Under the pieces are notes generated by a model. The model was given only the letters and a program-made list of their open reading frames with translations. It had not been told where the DNA came from and made no database searches. The position numbers and the translations under genes are program-made. Positions 22,991 through 35,345 of a stretch of 64,000 nucleotides of DNA are shown piece after piece. The stretch is from the NCBI GenBank assembly GCA_029961685.1, contig JARWKL010000008.1, forward strand, positions 23,633,119-23,697,118. The letters run 5' to 3'. Within the stretch, counting starts at the first letter, position 1. The number at the start of each line of letters is the position of its first letter. This stretch comes from Aristolochia californica (taxonomy: Eukaryota > Streptophyta > Magnoliopsida > Piperales > Aristolochiaceae).

Positions 22991-25900
22991 TTTATTACAA
23001 TTTGGATCCATAGGTCATTTGCATCTTTAACCTGTTTCCAGCATGCATATCTATATTTTAAACATGTGTAGGATCAATTAGAAAATCCATTTCTTATAAA
23101 GTTTCAAGGGATTAGGGTTGTGCTAGTGGAATTTCCCAAACTTAGATATCAAAACTTCTATGTTCATTTGTGGTGTATGAATATATTTTCTTTACTTACA
23201 TTTGTTGTTGTTTTAAATTTTTGGCATACATAAACTGTAATATTTTGATTTTGTTGTGATCTATCTGCCATTTTATCTCTTTGTTTACGAGATAAGGGGA
23301 AAAGTGAAAAATTAAGTTTTGATTTAAGAAAAAAGTATACTTCTAAAATGGAAATGCATAAATGAAGAGATAGATAATTCCAAAAAGTGTATCTTTTATA
23401 ATTTTTGGGGATTGTGAACTCTTTCTACTTTATATATATTAGGTTTTGTAATCGTTAGGAAAAGGGGGAGACGGGGGCTTTTTAACTGAGTGATACATTC
23501 GCAAAAATTAAGTCATTTCTTAAAAAAATATACCCCATTATGAATGATTGACCGATCAATCACTTCACAATCACCCGTGATTGTTAGGTCAACTTTTTGT
23601 AAATGGGCAAAAAATTGGCTTGTTTGACTCGGGTAAATATCCCACCGCACGTTCACTTGAGAATTTAATGTGGTTTGGATCCATAAGTCATTTGCATCTT
23701 TAACATGTTTCAAGCATGCATATCCATATTCAAAACATGTCTAGGATCAATTAAAAATTCCCTTTCTTATAAAATTCCTAGCTATTAGGGTTGAACTAGT
23801 GGAATTTCCCAAAGTTGGATATCAAAATTTTTGTGTTCAATTATGGTGTGTGAATAAATTTTATTTTCATACATTAGTTGTTGTTTGAAATTTTTTGCAT
23901 ACATAAACTGTAAAATTTTCATTTTGTGTTGATTTATTTTCCTTTTTATGTCTTTGTTTAGGACATAAGGGGAAAATTTTTTATTTAAGAAAAAAGAATA
24001 CAACTAAAATGGAAATGCCCAAATGTAGAGAGAGATAATTCCAAAAAGTGTAGTATCTGTAATTTTGAGGGATTGTAAACTCTTTCTAGTTTTAATAAAT
24101 TAGGTTTTGCAATTGTTGGGAAAAGGGTGAAGCGGGGGATTGTTCACTGAGTGAAACACTCCCAATCTATAAGACATTTCTTACAAAAATAAAGCCCGTT
24201 ACACATGATTGACAGACAAATCACTTTACAATCACCCGTGATTGTTAGGTTAGCATTTTTTAAATGGGCAAAAAATTGGATTGTTCTACTCGGGTAAATA
24301 TCCCACCGCACGTTCACTTGAGAATTTATTGCGGTTTGGTCCCTTAGGTCATTTGCATATTTAACATGTTTCAAACATGCATATCCATATTTAAAACATG
24401 TGTAGTATCTATTAGAAAATCACTTTCTTATAAGATTCTAAGCTAATTAGGGTTCAACTAGTGGAATTTCCCCAACTTGGATATCAAAACTTTTGAGTTC
24501 ATTTTTCGAGTGTGAATAAATTTTCTGTACTTACATTTGTTGTTGTTTTAGATTTTTTGCATACATAAAGTCTAAAATTTTCATTTTTTTGTGATTTGTT
24601 GGCCTTTATATCTCTTTGTTTATGAAATAAGGGGAAAAGTGAAAACTCAAGTTCTGATTTAAGAAAAATGTATTCATCTAAAATGGAAATGCAAAGATGT
24701 AGAGAGAGATGATTCCAAAAAGTGTAGTGTCTGTAATGTTTAGGGATTGTAAACTCTTTCTAGTTTTTATATATTAGGTTTTGCTATCGTCGGGAAAAGG
24801 GGAGGCGCAGGATTTTCATTGAGTAAAACATTGCCAATCCATAAGTCATTTGTTACAAAAATGTAGCCCATTACGCATGATTGACCGATAAATCACTTTA
24901 CAATCACCCGTGATTGTTAGGTCAAGATTTTGTAAATGGGCAAAAAATTGGCTCTTTTGACTCGGGTAAATATCCCAACCCACGTTCTCTTGAGAATTTA
25001 ATGCGGTTTGGATCCATAGGTCATTTGCATCTTTAACATGTTTCAAGCATGCACATCCATATTTAAAACATGTGTAGGATCAATTAGAAAATTCATTTCT
25101 TATAAAATTCCAAGCTATTAGGGTTGAACTAGTCGAATTTCCCAGACTTTGATATTAAAAATTTTTTGCTCATTTTCTTTACTTACATGTGTTGTTGTAT
25201 TAATTTTTTTCCATACATAACCTCTAAAATTTATATTTTGTTGTTATCGATTTACCTTTTTATCTCCTGTTTTACGAGGTAAGGAGAAAAGTGAAGACAC
25301 AAGTTTTCATTTAAGAAAAAAGTATACATCTAAAATGGAAATCCATAAATGTAGACAAAGATAATTCCAAAAAGTGTCTATTTTTATAGGGATTGTAAAC
25401 TCTTTCTAGTTTCTATGTATTAGGTTTTGCAATCGTTTGCAAAAGGGGGAGGTGAGGGATTTTTAACTGAGTGAAACACTCCCAATCCATAAGTCATTTC
25501 TTACAAAAATATAGCCCGTTTTGCATGATTGACCAAAAAATCACTTTATAATGACCCGTAATTGTTTATAACGGTTTTTTGTAAATGGGCAAAAAATTGG
25601 TTTGTTTGACTTGGGTAAATATCCCACCGCACGTTAACTTGAGAATTTAATGCGGTTTGGATCCATAGGTCATTTGCATCTTTAACATGTTTGAAGCATG
25701 TATATCCATATTTAAAACATATATACGATCAATTAGAAAATCCCTTTACTATAAAATTCCAAACTATTAGGGTTGAACTAGTGGAATTTCCCAAAATTGG
25801 ATATCAAAACTTTTGTGTTCATTTGTGATGTGTGAATAAATTTTCTTTACTTACATTCGTTGTTTTAAATTTTTTTTGCATACATAAACTCTAAAATTTT

Positions 25901-28900
25901 CATTCTGTTGTGATCTATTTTCCTTTTTACCTCTTTCTTTACGAGGTAAGGTGAAAAGTGAAAACTCAAGTTTTGATTTAAGAAAAAGTATACATCTAAA
26001 ATGGAAATGTACAAAGGTAGAGAGAGATATTTCAAAAAAGTCCAGTGTCTATAATTTTTAGGGATTGCTAACTCTTTCTAGTTTATATATATTTTGTTTT
26101 GAAATCATCGGGAAAAGGGGGAGGCGGGGGATTTTTAAATAAGTGAAACACTCGAAATCCATAAGTGATTTCTTACAAAAATATAGCCCGTTATGCATGA
26201 TATACTGATAAATCACTTTAAAGTCACATGTGATTGTTAGGTCAGCTTTTTGTAAATGGGTCAAAAATTGGCTTGTTTGACTCGGGTAAATATCCCACAA
26301 CACGTTCACTTGAGAATCTAATGGGGTTGGGATCCATAGGTCATTTGCATCTTTAATATGTTTCAAGCATGCAGATCCATATTTAAAACGTGTGTACGAT
26401 CAATTAGAAAATCCTCTCCTTATAAAATTCTAAGTAATTAGGGTTGAATTAGCGAAATTTTCCAAACTTGGATATCAAAACTTTTGTGTTCATTTGTGGT
26501 GTGTGAATAAATTTTCTTTACTTACATTTCTTGTTGGTTTAAATTTTTTGCATACATAAACTCTAAAACTTTCATTTTGTTTTGATCTATTTACCTTTTT
26601 ATCTCTAAGTTTACGAGATAAGGGGAAAAGTGAAAAGTCAAATTCTGATTTAAGAAAAAAGAAAACATCTAAAGTGGAAGTGCACAATTGAAGAGAGAGA
26701 TAATTCAAAAATGTGTAGTGTCTGTAATTGTTAGGTATTTTAAACTCTTTCTAGTTTTTATTTATTAGGTTTTGCAGTCGTCAGGAAAAGGGGGAGGCGC
26801 GGGATTTTAAACTGAGTGAAAGTCTCCCATCCCATAAGTCATTTCTTACTAAAATATAACCCGTTACACATGATTGACCTATAAATCACTTCACAATCAC
26901 CCATGATTGTTAGGTCAGCTTTTTTTATATGGGAAAAAATTGGCTTTTTGACTCGGGTAAATATCCCACCGCACGTTCACTTGAGAATTTAATGTGGTTT
27001 GGATCGATAGGTCATTTGCATCTTTAAAATGTTTCAAACATTAATATCCAAACTTAAATCATGTGTAGGATCAATTAGAAAATCCATTTCTTATAAAATT
27101 CCAAGCAATTACGGTTGAACTAGTCGAATTTCCCAAACTTGGATATCCAAACTTTTGTGTTCATTTGTGGTGTGTGAATAATTTTTTTTTTTTTACTTAC
27201 ATTGGTTCTTGTTTTAAGTTTTTTACATACATAAACTCTAAAATTTTCATTTTTTTGTCATGTATTTGCTTTTTTATCTCTTTGTTTACGAGATAAGGGG
27301 AAAAGTAAAAACTCAAGTTTTGATTTAAGAAAAAAGTATACATCGAAAAATGGAAATGAACAAATGTAGAGAGAAATAATTCCAAAAAGTGTCTGAAATT
27401 TTTAAGGATTGTAAACTCTTTCTAGTTTTTATATATTTTGTTTTGCAATCGTCTGAAAAAGGGAGAGACGGGGGATTTTTAACTGAGTGCAACACTCCCA
27501 ATCCCATCAGTCATTTCTTACAAAAATAAAGCCCATTATGTATGATTGACAGATAAATCACTTTACAATCACCTATGATTGTTAGGCGAACATTTTGTAA
27601 ATGGGCAAAAAATTGGCTTGTTCGACTCGGGTAAATATCCCACCACACATTCACTTGAGAATTTAGTCCGGGTTGGATCCATGGATCATTTGCATCTTTA
27701 ACATGTTTCAAGCATGCATATACATATTTAAAACATGTGTAGGATCAATTAAAAATCCATTTCTTGTAAAATTACAAGTTATTACGGTTGAGCTAGTGGA
27801 ATTTCCCAAACTTGGATATCAAGATTTTTGTGTTCATTTGTGGTGGGTGAATAAATTTTCTTTACTAACATTAGTTGTTGTTTTAAATTTTTTTCATACT
27901 TAAACTCTAAAAATTTCATTTTATTGTGATCAATTTGCCTTTTGATCTCTTTGCTTACGAGATAAAGGGAAAAGTGAAAACTCAAGTTTTGATTTAAGAA
28001 AAAAGTATTCATCTAAAATGAAAATACACAAATGTAGAGAAAAATAATTCCAAAAAGTCTCTATAATTTTTAACGATTGTAAACTCTTTCTAGTTTTTAT
28101 ATATTAGGTTTTGCAATTGTGAGGAAAAGGGAGAGGCGGGGGATTTTTAACTGAGTGAAACACTCTCAATCCATAAGTCATTTCCTTAAAAAATATAGCC
28201 CGTTATGCATGATTGACCGGTAAATCACTTTACAATCATCCGTGATTGTTAGGTGAATGTTAAGTAAATGGGCAAAAAATTGGCTTGTTTGACTCGGGTA
28301 AATATCCCACCGCATGTTCACTTGAGAATTTAGTGCGGTTTGGATCTGTAGATCATTTGCATCTTTAAAATGTTTCAAGAATGCATATCCATATTTAAAA
28401 CAAGTGTAGGATCAATTTGAAAATCCCTTCCTTATATAATTCAAAGCTATTAGGGTTGAACTAGAGGAAATTCCCAAACTTGGATATAAAAAATTTTGTA
28501 TTCATTTGTGGTGTGTGAATAAATTTTCTTTACTTACATTTTTTGTTGTTTTAAATTTTTAGCATTCTTAAACTAAAAAAATTTCATTTTGTTGTGATCT
28601 ATTTGCCTTTTTATCTCAGGGGAAAAGTGAAAACTCAAGTTTTGATTTAAGAAAAAAGTATACATCTAAAATGGAAATGCACAAATGTAGAGAGAGATAA
28701 TTCCAAAAAGTGTAGTGTATGTAATTTTTAAGGATTGTAAACTCTTTCTAGTTTTTATATATTACGTTTTGCAATCATCAGGAAAAGGGGAGGTGATGGT
28801 TTTTTAACTGAGTGGAACACTTCAAATCCATAAGACATTTCTTACAGAAATATAAATCGTTACACATGATTGACCTATAAATCACTTTACAATCATGCAT

Positions 28901-31900
28901 GATTGTTAGGTCTGTTTTTTGTAAATTTCTAAAAAATTAGCATGATTGACTCGGGTAAATATCCCACCGCAGGTTCACTTGACAATTTATTGCGGTTTTG
29001 ATCCATAGGTCATTTGCATCTTTAACATGTTTCAAGAATGCATATCCATATTTAAAACAAATGTAGGATCAATTAGAAAATCCCTTATAAAATTCCAAGC
29101 TATTACGGTTAAACTAGTGGAAATTCCCTAACTGGGATATCAAAACTTTTCGGTTAATATGTGGTGTGTGAATAATTTTTTTTTACTTAAATTTGTTGTT
29201 GTTTTGAATTTTTTGCATACATAAACTCTAAAATTTTCATTTTGTTGTGATCTATTTGCCTTTTTATCTTTTTGTTTACGAGATAAGGGGAAAAGTGAAA
29301 ACTCATGTTTTGATTTAAGAAAAAAGTATACATCTAAAATGTAAATGCAAAAATGTGGGGAGAGATAATTCAAAAAAGTGTAGTGTCTATTATTTTTAGG
29401 GATTGTAAACTCTTTCTAGTTTCTATATATTCAATTTTGCTATTGTCAGGAAAAGGGGGAGGAGGGGATTTTTAACTGTGTGAAACACTCCCAATCCATA
29501 AGTCATTTATTACAAAAATATAGCCCGTTATGATTGACCGATAAATCACTTTACAATCACCCATGATTGTTAGGTCAGATTTTTGTAAATGGGTAGAAAA
29601 TTGGCTTGTTTGACTCAGGTATATATCCCACCTCATGTTCACTTGAGAATTTAATGCGGGTTGGATCCATAGATCATTTACATCTTTAACATGTTTCAAG
29701 CATGCATATCCACATTTAAAACATATGTATGATCAATTAGAAAATCCCTTTCTAATCAAATTCCAAACGATTAGAGAGGACCTATTGGAATTTCCCAAAC
29801 TTGGATATCAAAACTTCTGTGTTCATTTGTGGTGTGTGAATAAATTTTATTTACTTAAAAATGTTGTTGTTTTAATATTTTTGCATACAGAAACTATAAA
29901 TTTTTTATTTTGTTGTGATCTATTTTCCTTTTTATGTCTTTGTTTACAAGATAAAGGGAAAAGTGGAAACTTAAGTTTTGATTTAAGAAAAAAGTATACA
30001 TCTAAAATGTAAATCCATAAATGTAGAGAGAGATAATTCCAAAAAGTGTAGAGTCTGTAATTTTTAGGGATTGTAAACTCTTTCTAGTTTTAATATGTTA
30101 GGTTTTGCAATTGTCGGGAAAAGGGGGAAGCGGGGGATTTTTAACTGAGTGAAACACTCCCAATCCATAAGCTATTTCTAACAAAAATATAGCCCGTTAC
30201 ATATGATTGATCGATAAATCACTTTACAATCACTCGTTATTGTTAGGTCAGCTTTTTGTAAATGGGCAAAAATTTGGCTTTTTTGACTAGGGTAAATATC
30301 CCACCGCAGGTTCACTTGAGAATTTAATGCGGTTTGGATCCATCGGTCATTTGAATCTTTAACATGTTTCAAACATGCACATCCATATTTAAAACATGTA
30401 TAGGATCAATTAGAAAATCCCTTTCTTATAAAATTCCAAGCTATTAGGGTTGTACTAGTGGAATTTTCCAAACTTGGATATCAAAACTTTTGTGTTCATT
30501 TGAGGTGTGTTAATAAAATTTCTTTTCTTACATTAGTTGTTGTTTTAAACTTTTTGCATACATAAACTATAAAATTTTCATTTTGTTGTGATCTATTTGC
30601 CTTTATATTTCTTTGTTTACGAGATAAGGGGGAAAGGTTTTGATTTAACGAAAAAGTATACAACTAAAATGGAAATACACAAATGTAGAGAGAGATAATT
30701 CCAAAATGTGCAGTGTCTGTAATTTTTAGGGATTGAAAAATCTATAAGGTTTTAAGATATTAGGTTTTGCTATTGTCGGGAAAAGGGGGAAGCGGAGGAT
30801 TTTTTATTGAGTGAAATACTCTGAATCCTTAAGTCATTTCTTACTAAAATATAGCCCATTACACATGATTGACTGACAAATGACTTTACAATCACCCATG
30901 ATTGATAGGTCAGCTTTTTGTAAATGGGCAAAAAATTGGCATGTTTGATTCCAATAAATATCCCACAGCACGTTCACTTGAGAATTGAATGCGGTTCGGA
31001 TCCATAGGTCTTTTGCATCTTTAACATGTTTCAAGCATGCATATCCACATTTAAAACATGTGTAGGATCAATTAGAAAATCTCTTTTTTATAAAATTCCA
31101 AGCTTTTAACGGTTTAACTAGTGGAATTTCCATAACTTGTATTTCAAAACTGTTGTGTTCATTTGTGGTGTATGAATAAATTTTATTTACTTATATATGT
31201 TGTCTTTTTAAATTTTTTGGATACATAAACTCTAAAATTTTCCTTATGTTGTGATCTACTTGCCTTTTTATCTCTTTGTTTACGAGATAAGGGGAAAAGT
31301 GAAGACTAAAGTTTTGATTTAAGAAAAAATTATACATCTAAAATGGAAATGCACAAATGTAGAGAGTGATAATTCTTAAAAGTGTACTATCTGTAATTTT
31401 TAGGGATTGTAAACTCTTTCTAGTTTTTATATATAAGGTTTTGCAATAGTAGGGAAAAGGGGGAAGCGGGGGATTTTTAACTGAGTGAAACACTCCCAAT
31501 CCATAAGTCATTTCTTACTAAAATATAGCTCGTTATGCATGGTTGACCGATAAATCACTTTACAATCACCAATGATTGTTAGGTCTGCTTTTTGTACATG
31601 GGCAAAAAATTGGCTTGGTTGACTCCAATAAATATCCCACCGCACGTTCACTTGAGAATTTAACGTTGTTCGGATCCATAGGTCATTTGCATCGTTAACA
31701 TGTTTCAAGCAAGCATATCCATATTTAAAACATGTGTAGGATCAATTAGAAAAATCCCTTTCTTATAAAATTCCATGCTATTAGGGTTGTACTATTGGAA
31801 TTTCCAAAACTTGGATATCAAAACTTTTGTGTTCATTTGTGGAGTGTGAATAAATTATTTTTACTTACATTTGTTGTTGTTTTAATTTTTTTTGCATACT

Positions 31901-34900
31901 TAAACTCTAAAATTTTCATTTTCTAGTGATCTATTTGCCTTTTTATCTCTTTGTTTACAAGATAAGGGGAAAAGTGAAAACTCATGTTTTGATTTAAGAA
32001 AAAACTATACATCTAAAATGGAAGTGCAAAAATGTGGAGAGAGATAATTCCAAAAAGTGTAGTGTCTATAATTTTTAGGGATTGTAAACTCTTTCTCGTT
32101 TTTATATATTAGGTTTTGCTATTTTCTGGAAAAGGGGGAGGCGGGGGATTTTTAACTGAGTGAAACACTCCGAATCCATAAGTCATTTCTTACAAACATA
32201 TAGCCTGTTACGTGTGGTTGAATGATAAATCAATTTATAAACACCAATGATTGTTAGGTCAGCTTTATGCTAAAAATTTGCTTGTTTGACTCGGGAAAAT
32301 ATCCCACCGCACGTTCACTTGAGAATTTAATGCGGGTTGGATCCATAGATCATTTGCATCTTTAACATGTTTCAATCATGCATATCCATATTTAAAACAT
32401 GTGTATGATCAATTAGAAAATCCCTTTCTTATCAAATTCAGCGATTAGGGTTGAGCTAGTGGAATTTCACAAACTTGGATATCAAAACTTTTGTGTTCAT
32501 TTGTGGTGTGTGAATAAATTTTGTTTACTAACATTAGTTGTTGTTTTAAATTTTTTGCATACTTAAAGTCTAAAATTTTCATTTTATTGTGATCTATTTG
32601 CCTTTTTATCTCTTTGTTTACGAGATAAGGGGAAAAGTGAAAACTTAAGTTTTGATTTAAGAAAAAAGTATACATCTAAAATGGAAATCCATAAATGTAG
32701 AGAGAGATAATTCCAAAAAGTGTAGTGTTTGTAATTTTTAGGGATTGTAAACACTTTCTAGTTTATATATATTATGTTTTCCAATTGTTGGGAAAAGGGG
32801 GAGGCGAGGATTTTTAACTAAGTGAAACACTCCCAAACCATAAGTCATTTCTTACAAAAATATAGCCCATCACGTAAGATTGACCGATCAATCACTTTAG
32901 AATCACCAGTGTTTGTTAGGTCAGCTTTTGGTAAATAGGCAAAAAATTAGTTTTTTTGACTCGGGTAAATATCACACCACTCGTTCACTTGAGAATTTAT
33001 TGCGGTTTGAATCCATAGGTCATTTTTATCTTTAACATGTTTCAAGCCTGCATATCCATATGTAAAACATGTGTAGGATCGATTAGAAAATCCATTTCTT
33101 TTAAAATTCCAAGCAATTAGGGTTGAACTAGTGGAATTTTCCAAAATTGGATATCAAAACTTTTGTGTTCATTTGAGGTGTGTGAATAAAATTTCTTTAC
33201 TTTACATTAGTTCTTGTTTTAAATTTTTTGCATACATAAACTATAAAAGTTTCATTTTGTTGTGATCTATTGGCCTTTATATCTATTTGTTTACGAGATA
33301 AGGGGAAAAGTTTTTATTTAAGAAAATTGTATACAACTAAAATGGAAATGCACAAATATAGAGAAAGATAATTCCCAAAAGTGTAATGTCTGTAATTTTT
33401 GGGGGTTGTAAACTTTTTCTTGGTTTAAGATATTAGGCTATGCAATTTTTGGGAGAAGGGGGAAGTGGGAGTTTTTTAATAGAGTGAAACACTACCAATC
33501 CATAAGTCATTTTTTACTAAAATATAGCCCATTACGCATGATTGACCGATAAATCACTTTACAATCACCCATGATTGTTAGGTCAGCTTTTTTTAAATGG
33601 GAAAAAAATTGGCATGTTTGACTCCGTTAAAAATCCCACCACAAGTTCACTTGAGAATTGAATGCAGTTCGGATCCATTGGTCATTTGCATCTTTAACAT
33701 GTTTCAAGAATGAATATCCATAGTTAAAACATGTGTAGGATCAATTTGAAAATCCCTTTCTTATAAAATTCCAAGCAAATACGTTTGAATCAGTGGAATT
33801 TCCATAACTTAGATTTCAAAACATTTGTGTTCTATTGTGGTCTGTGAATAAATTTTCTTTACTTGTATTTGTTGTTGTTTTAAATTTTTTGCTAACATAA
33901 ACTCTAAAATTTTCATTTTGTTGAGATCTATTTGCCTTTTTATCTCTTTGTTTACAAGATAAGGGGAAAAGTGAAAACTCATGTTTTGATTTAAGAAAAA
34001 AGTATACATCTAAAATGGAAGTGCAAAAATGTTGAGAGAGATAATTCCAAAAAGTGTAGTGTCTATAATTTTAAGGGATTGCAAACCCTTTCTAGTTATT
34101 ATATATTACATTTTGCAATTGTTGGGAAAAGGGGAAGGCGGGGGATTTGTAACTGAGTAAAACACTCCCAATCGATAAGTCATTTTTTACAAAAATATAA
34201 CCCGTTACGCGTGATTGACCGATAAATCACTTTACAAACACCCATGATTGTTAAGTCAGTTTTTTTTAATGGGAAAAAAATTTGCTTGTTTGACTTGGGT
34301 ATATATCCAACCACACGTTCACTTGAGAATTTAATGCGGGTTGGATCCATAGATCATTTGCTGCTTTAACATGTTTCAAGCATGCATATCCATATTTAAA
34401 ACATGTGTACGATCAATTATAAAATCCCTTTCTCATAAAAATTCCTAGCTATTAGGTTGAACTAGTGGAATTTCCCATACTTGAATATCAAACCTATTGT
34501 GTTCATTTGTGGTGTGCGAATAAATTTTCTTTACTTACATTTATTATTCTTTTAAATTTTTTGCATACATAACTCTAAAATTTTCATTTTTTTGTGATCT
34601 ATTTGCCTTTTTATCTCTTTGTTTAAGAGATAAGGGGAAAAGTGAAAACTCAAGTTTTAATTTCAGAAAAAGTATACACCTAACATGAAAATGCACAAAT
34701 GTAGAGAGAGATAATTCCAAAAAGTATAGTGTCTGTAATTTATTTGGATTGTAAACTCTTTTTAGTTTTTATATATTAGGTTTTGCAATCGCGGGAATAG
34801 GGGAGGCGAGGGATTTTTATCTGAGTGAAATACTCCCAATCCAAAAGTCATTTCTTACAAAAATATAAGCTGTTACACATGATTGACCAACAAATCATTT

Positions 34901-35310
34901 TACCCTCACCCATGATTGTTAGGTCTGCTTTTTGAAAATGGGCAAAAAATTGACTTATTTTCCTTGGGAAAATATCCCACCGCACCTTCACTTGAGAATT
35001 TAATGCGGTTTGGACCCACAAGTTATTTGCATCTTTAACATGTTTCAAGCATGCATATCCATATTTAAAACATTTGTAGGGTCAATTAGAAAATCCCTTT
35101 CTTATAAAAATTCCAAGCTATTAGGGTTGAACTAGTGGAATTTCCCAAACTTGGATATGAAAACTTTTGTGTTGATTTGTGGTGTGTGAATAAATTTTCT
35201 TCAGTTACATTTGTTGTTGTTTAAAATTTTTTGCAGACATAAACTTAAAATTTTTTATTTTTTTGTGACCTATTTGCCTTTTTATCTCTTTGTTTACGAG
35301 ATAAGGGGAA
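22991..35310 (+). repeat. Satellite array, family A, mixed monomers
   Basis: Anchors: 23004, 23677, 24338 (GGTCCC), 25010, 25659, 26330, 27001 (GGATCG), 27675, 28342 (GGATCT), 28999, 29663, 30336, 30998, 31672, 32339, 33009 (GAATCC), 33671, 34343 and 35012 (GGACCC). Spacing is 649-674 bp throughout, so the array is intact. Small losses include about 20 bp near 25170 (GTGGTGTGTGAATAAATT region) and about 15 bp near 28617 (TTTGTTTACGAGATA region). No gene or foreign sequence was seen. The last monomer is cut at about 35311, where subfamily B begins. Confidence 0.93.
29400..34400 (+). repeat. Partial four-unit higher-order repeat (about 2.67 kb)
   Basis: Within the mixed block, variants recur about 2,670-2,676 bp apart: GCGGGTTGG at 29663 and 32339; GAGGTGTG followed by AATAAAATTTC at about 30502 and 33174; a TTTTTTA-for-TTTTTAA stretch with GAAATACTC/GAAACACTA near 30800 and 33470; and TTTCCATAACTT with ATTTCAAAAC near 31130 and 33800. 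Some variants instead recur at about 2.0 kb (GCGGGTTGG 32339-34343; a GGAAGTGCAAAAATGT monomer near 32020 and 34017), so a unit has been lost or the order was reshuffled. Confidence 0.5.
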
Positions 35311-35345
35311 AAAAAGTGAACAAGTGGAATTTTTCAAACTTGGAT
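35290..35345 (+). other. Junction from family A into subfamily B
   Basis: An A-type monomer proceeds to ACGAGATAAGGGG and AAAAAAAGTG, then jumps back to GAACAAGTGGAATTTTTC, the CTATTAGGGTTGAACTAGTGG region, from which subfamily B continues with GGATAACAAAAC. The anchor spacing 35012-35879 is 867 bp, about 195 bp more than normal, so part of the monomer is present twice across the join. The flanks share GTGAAC/GTTGAAC-like bases at the join. Confidence 0.8.
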
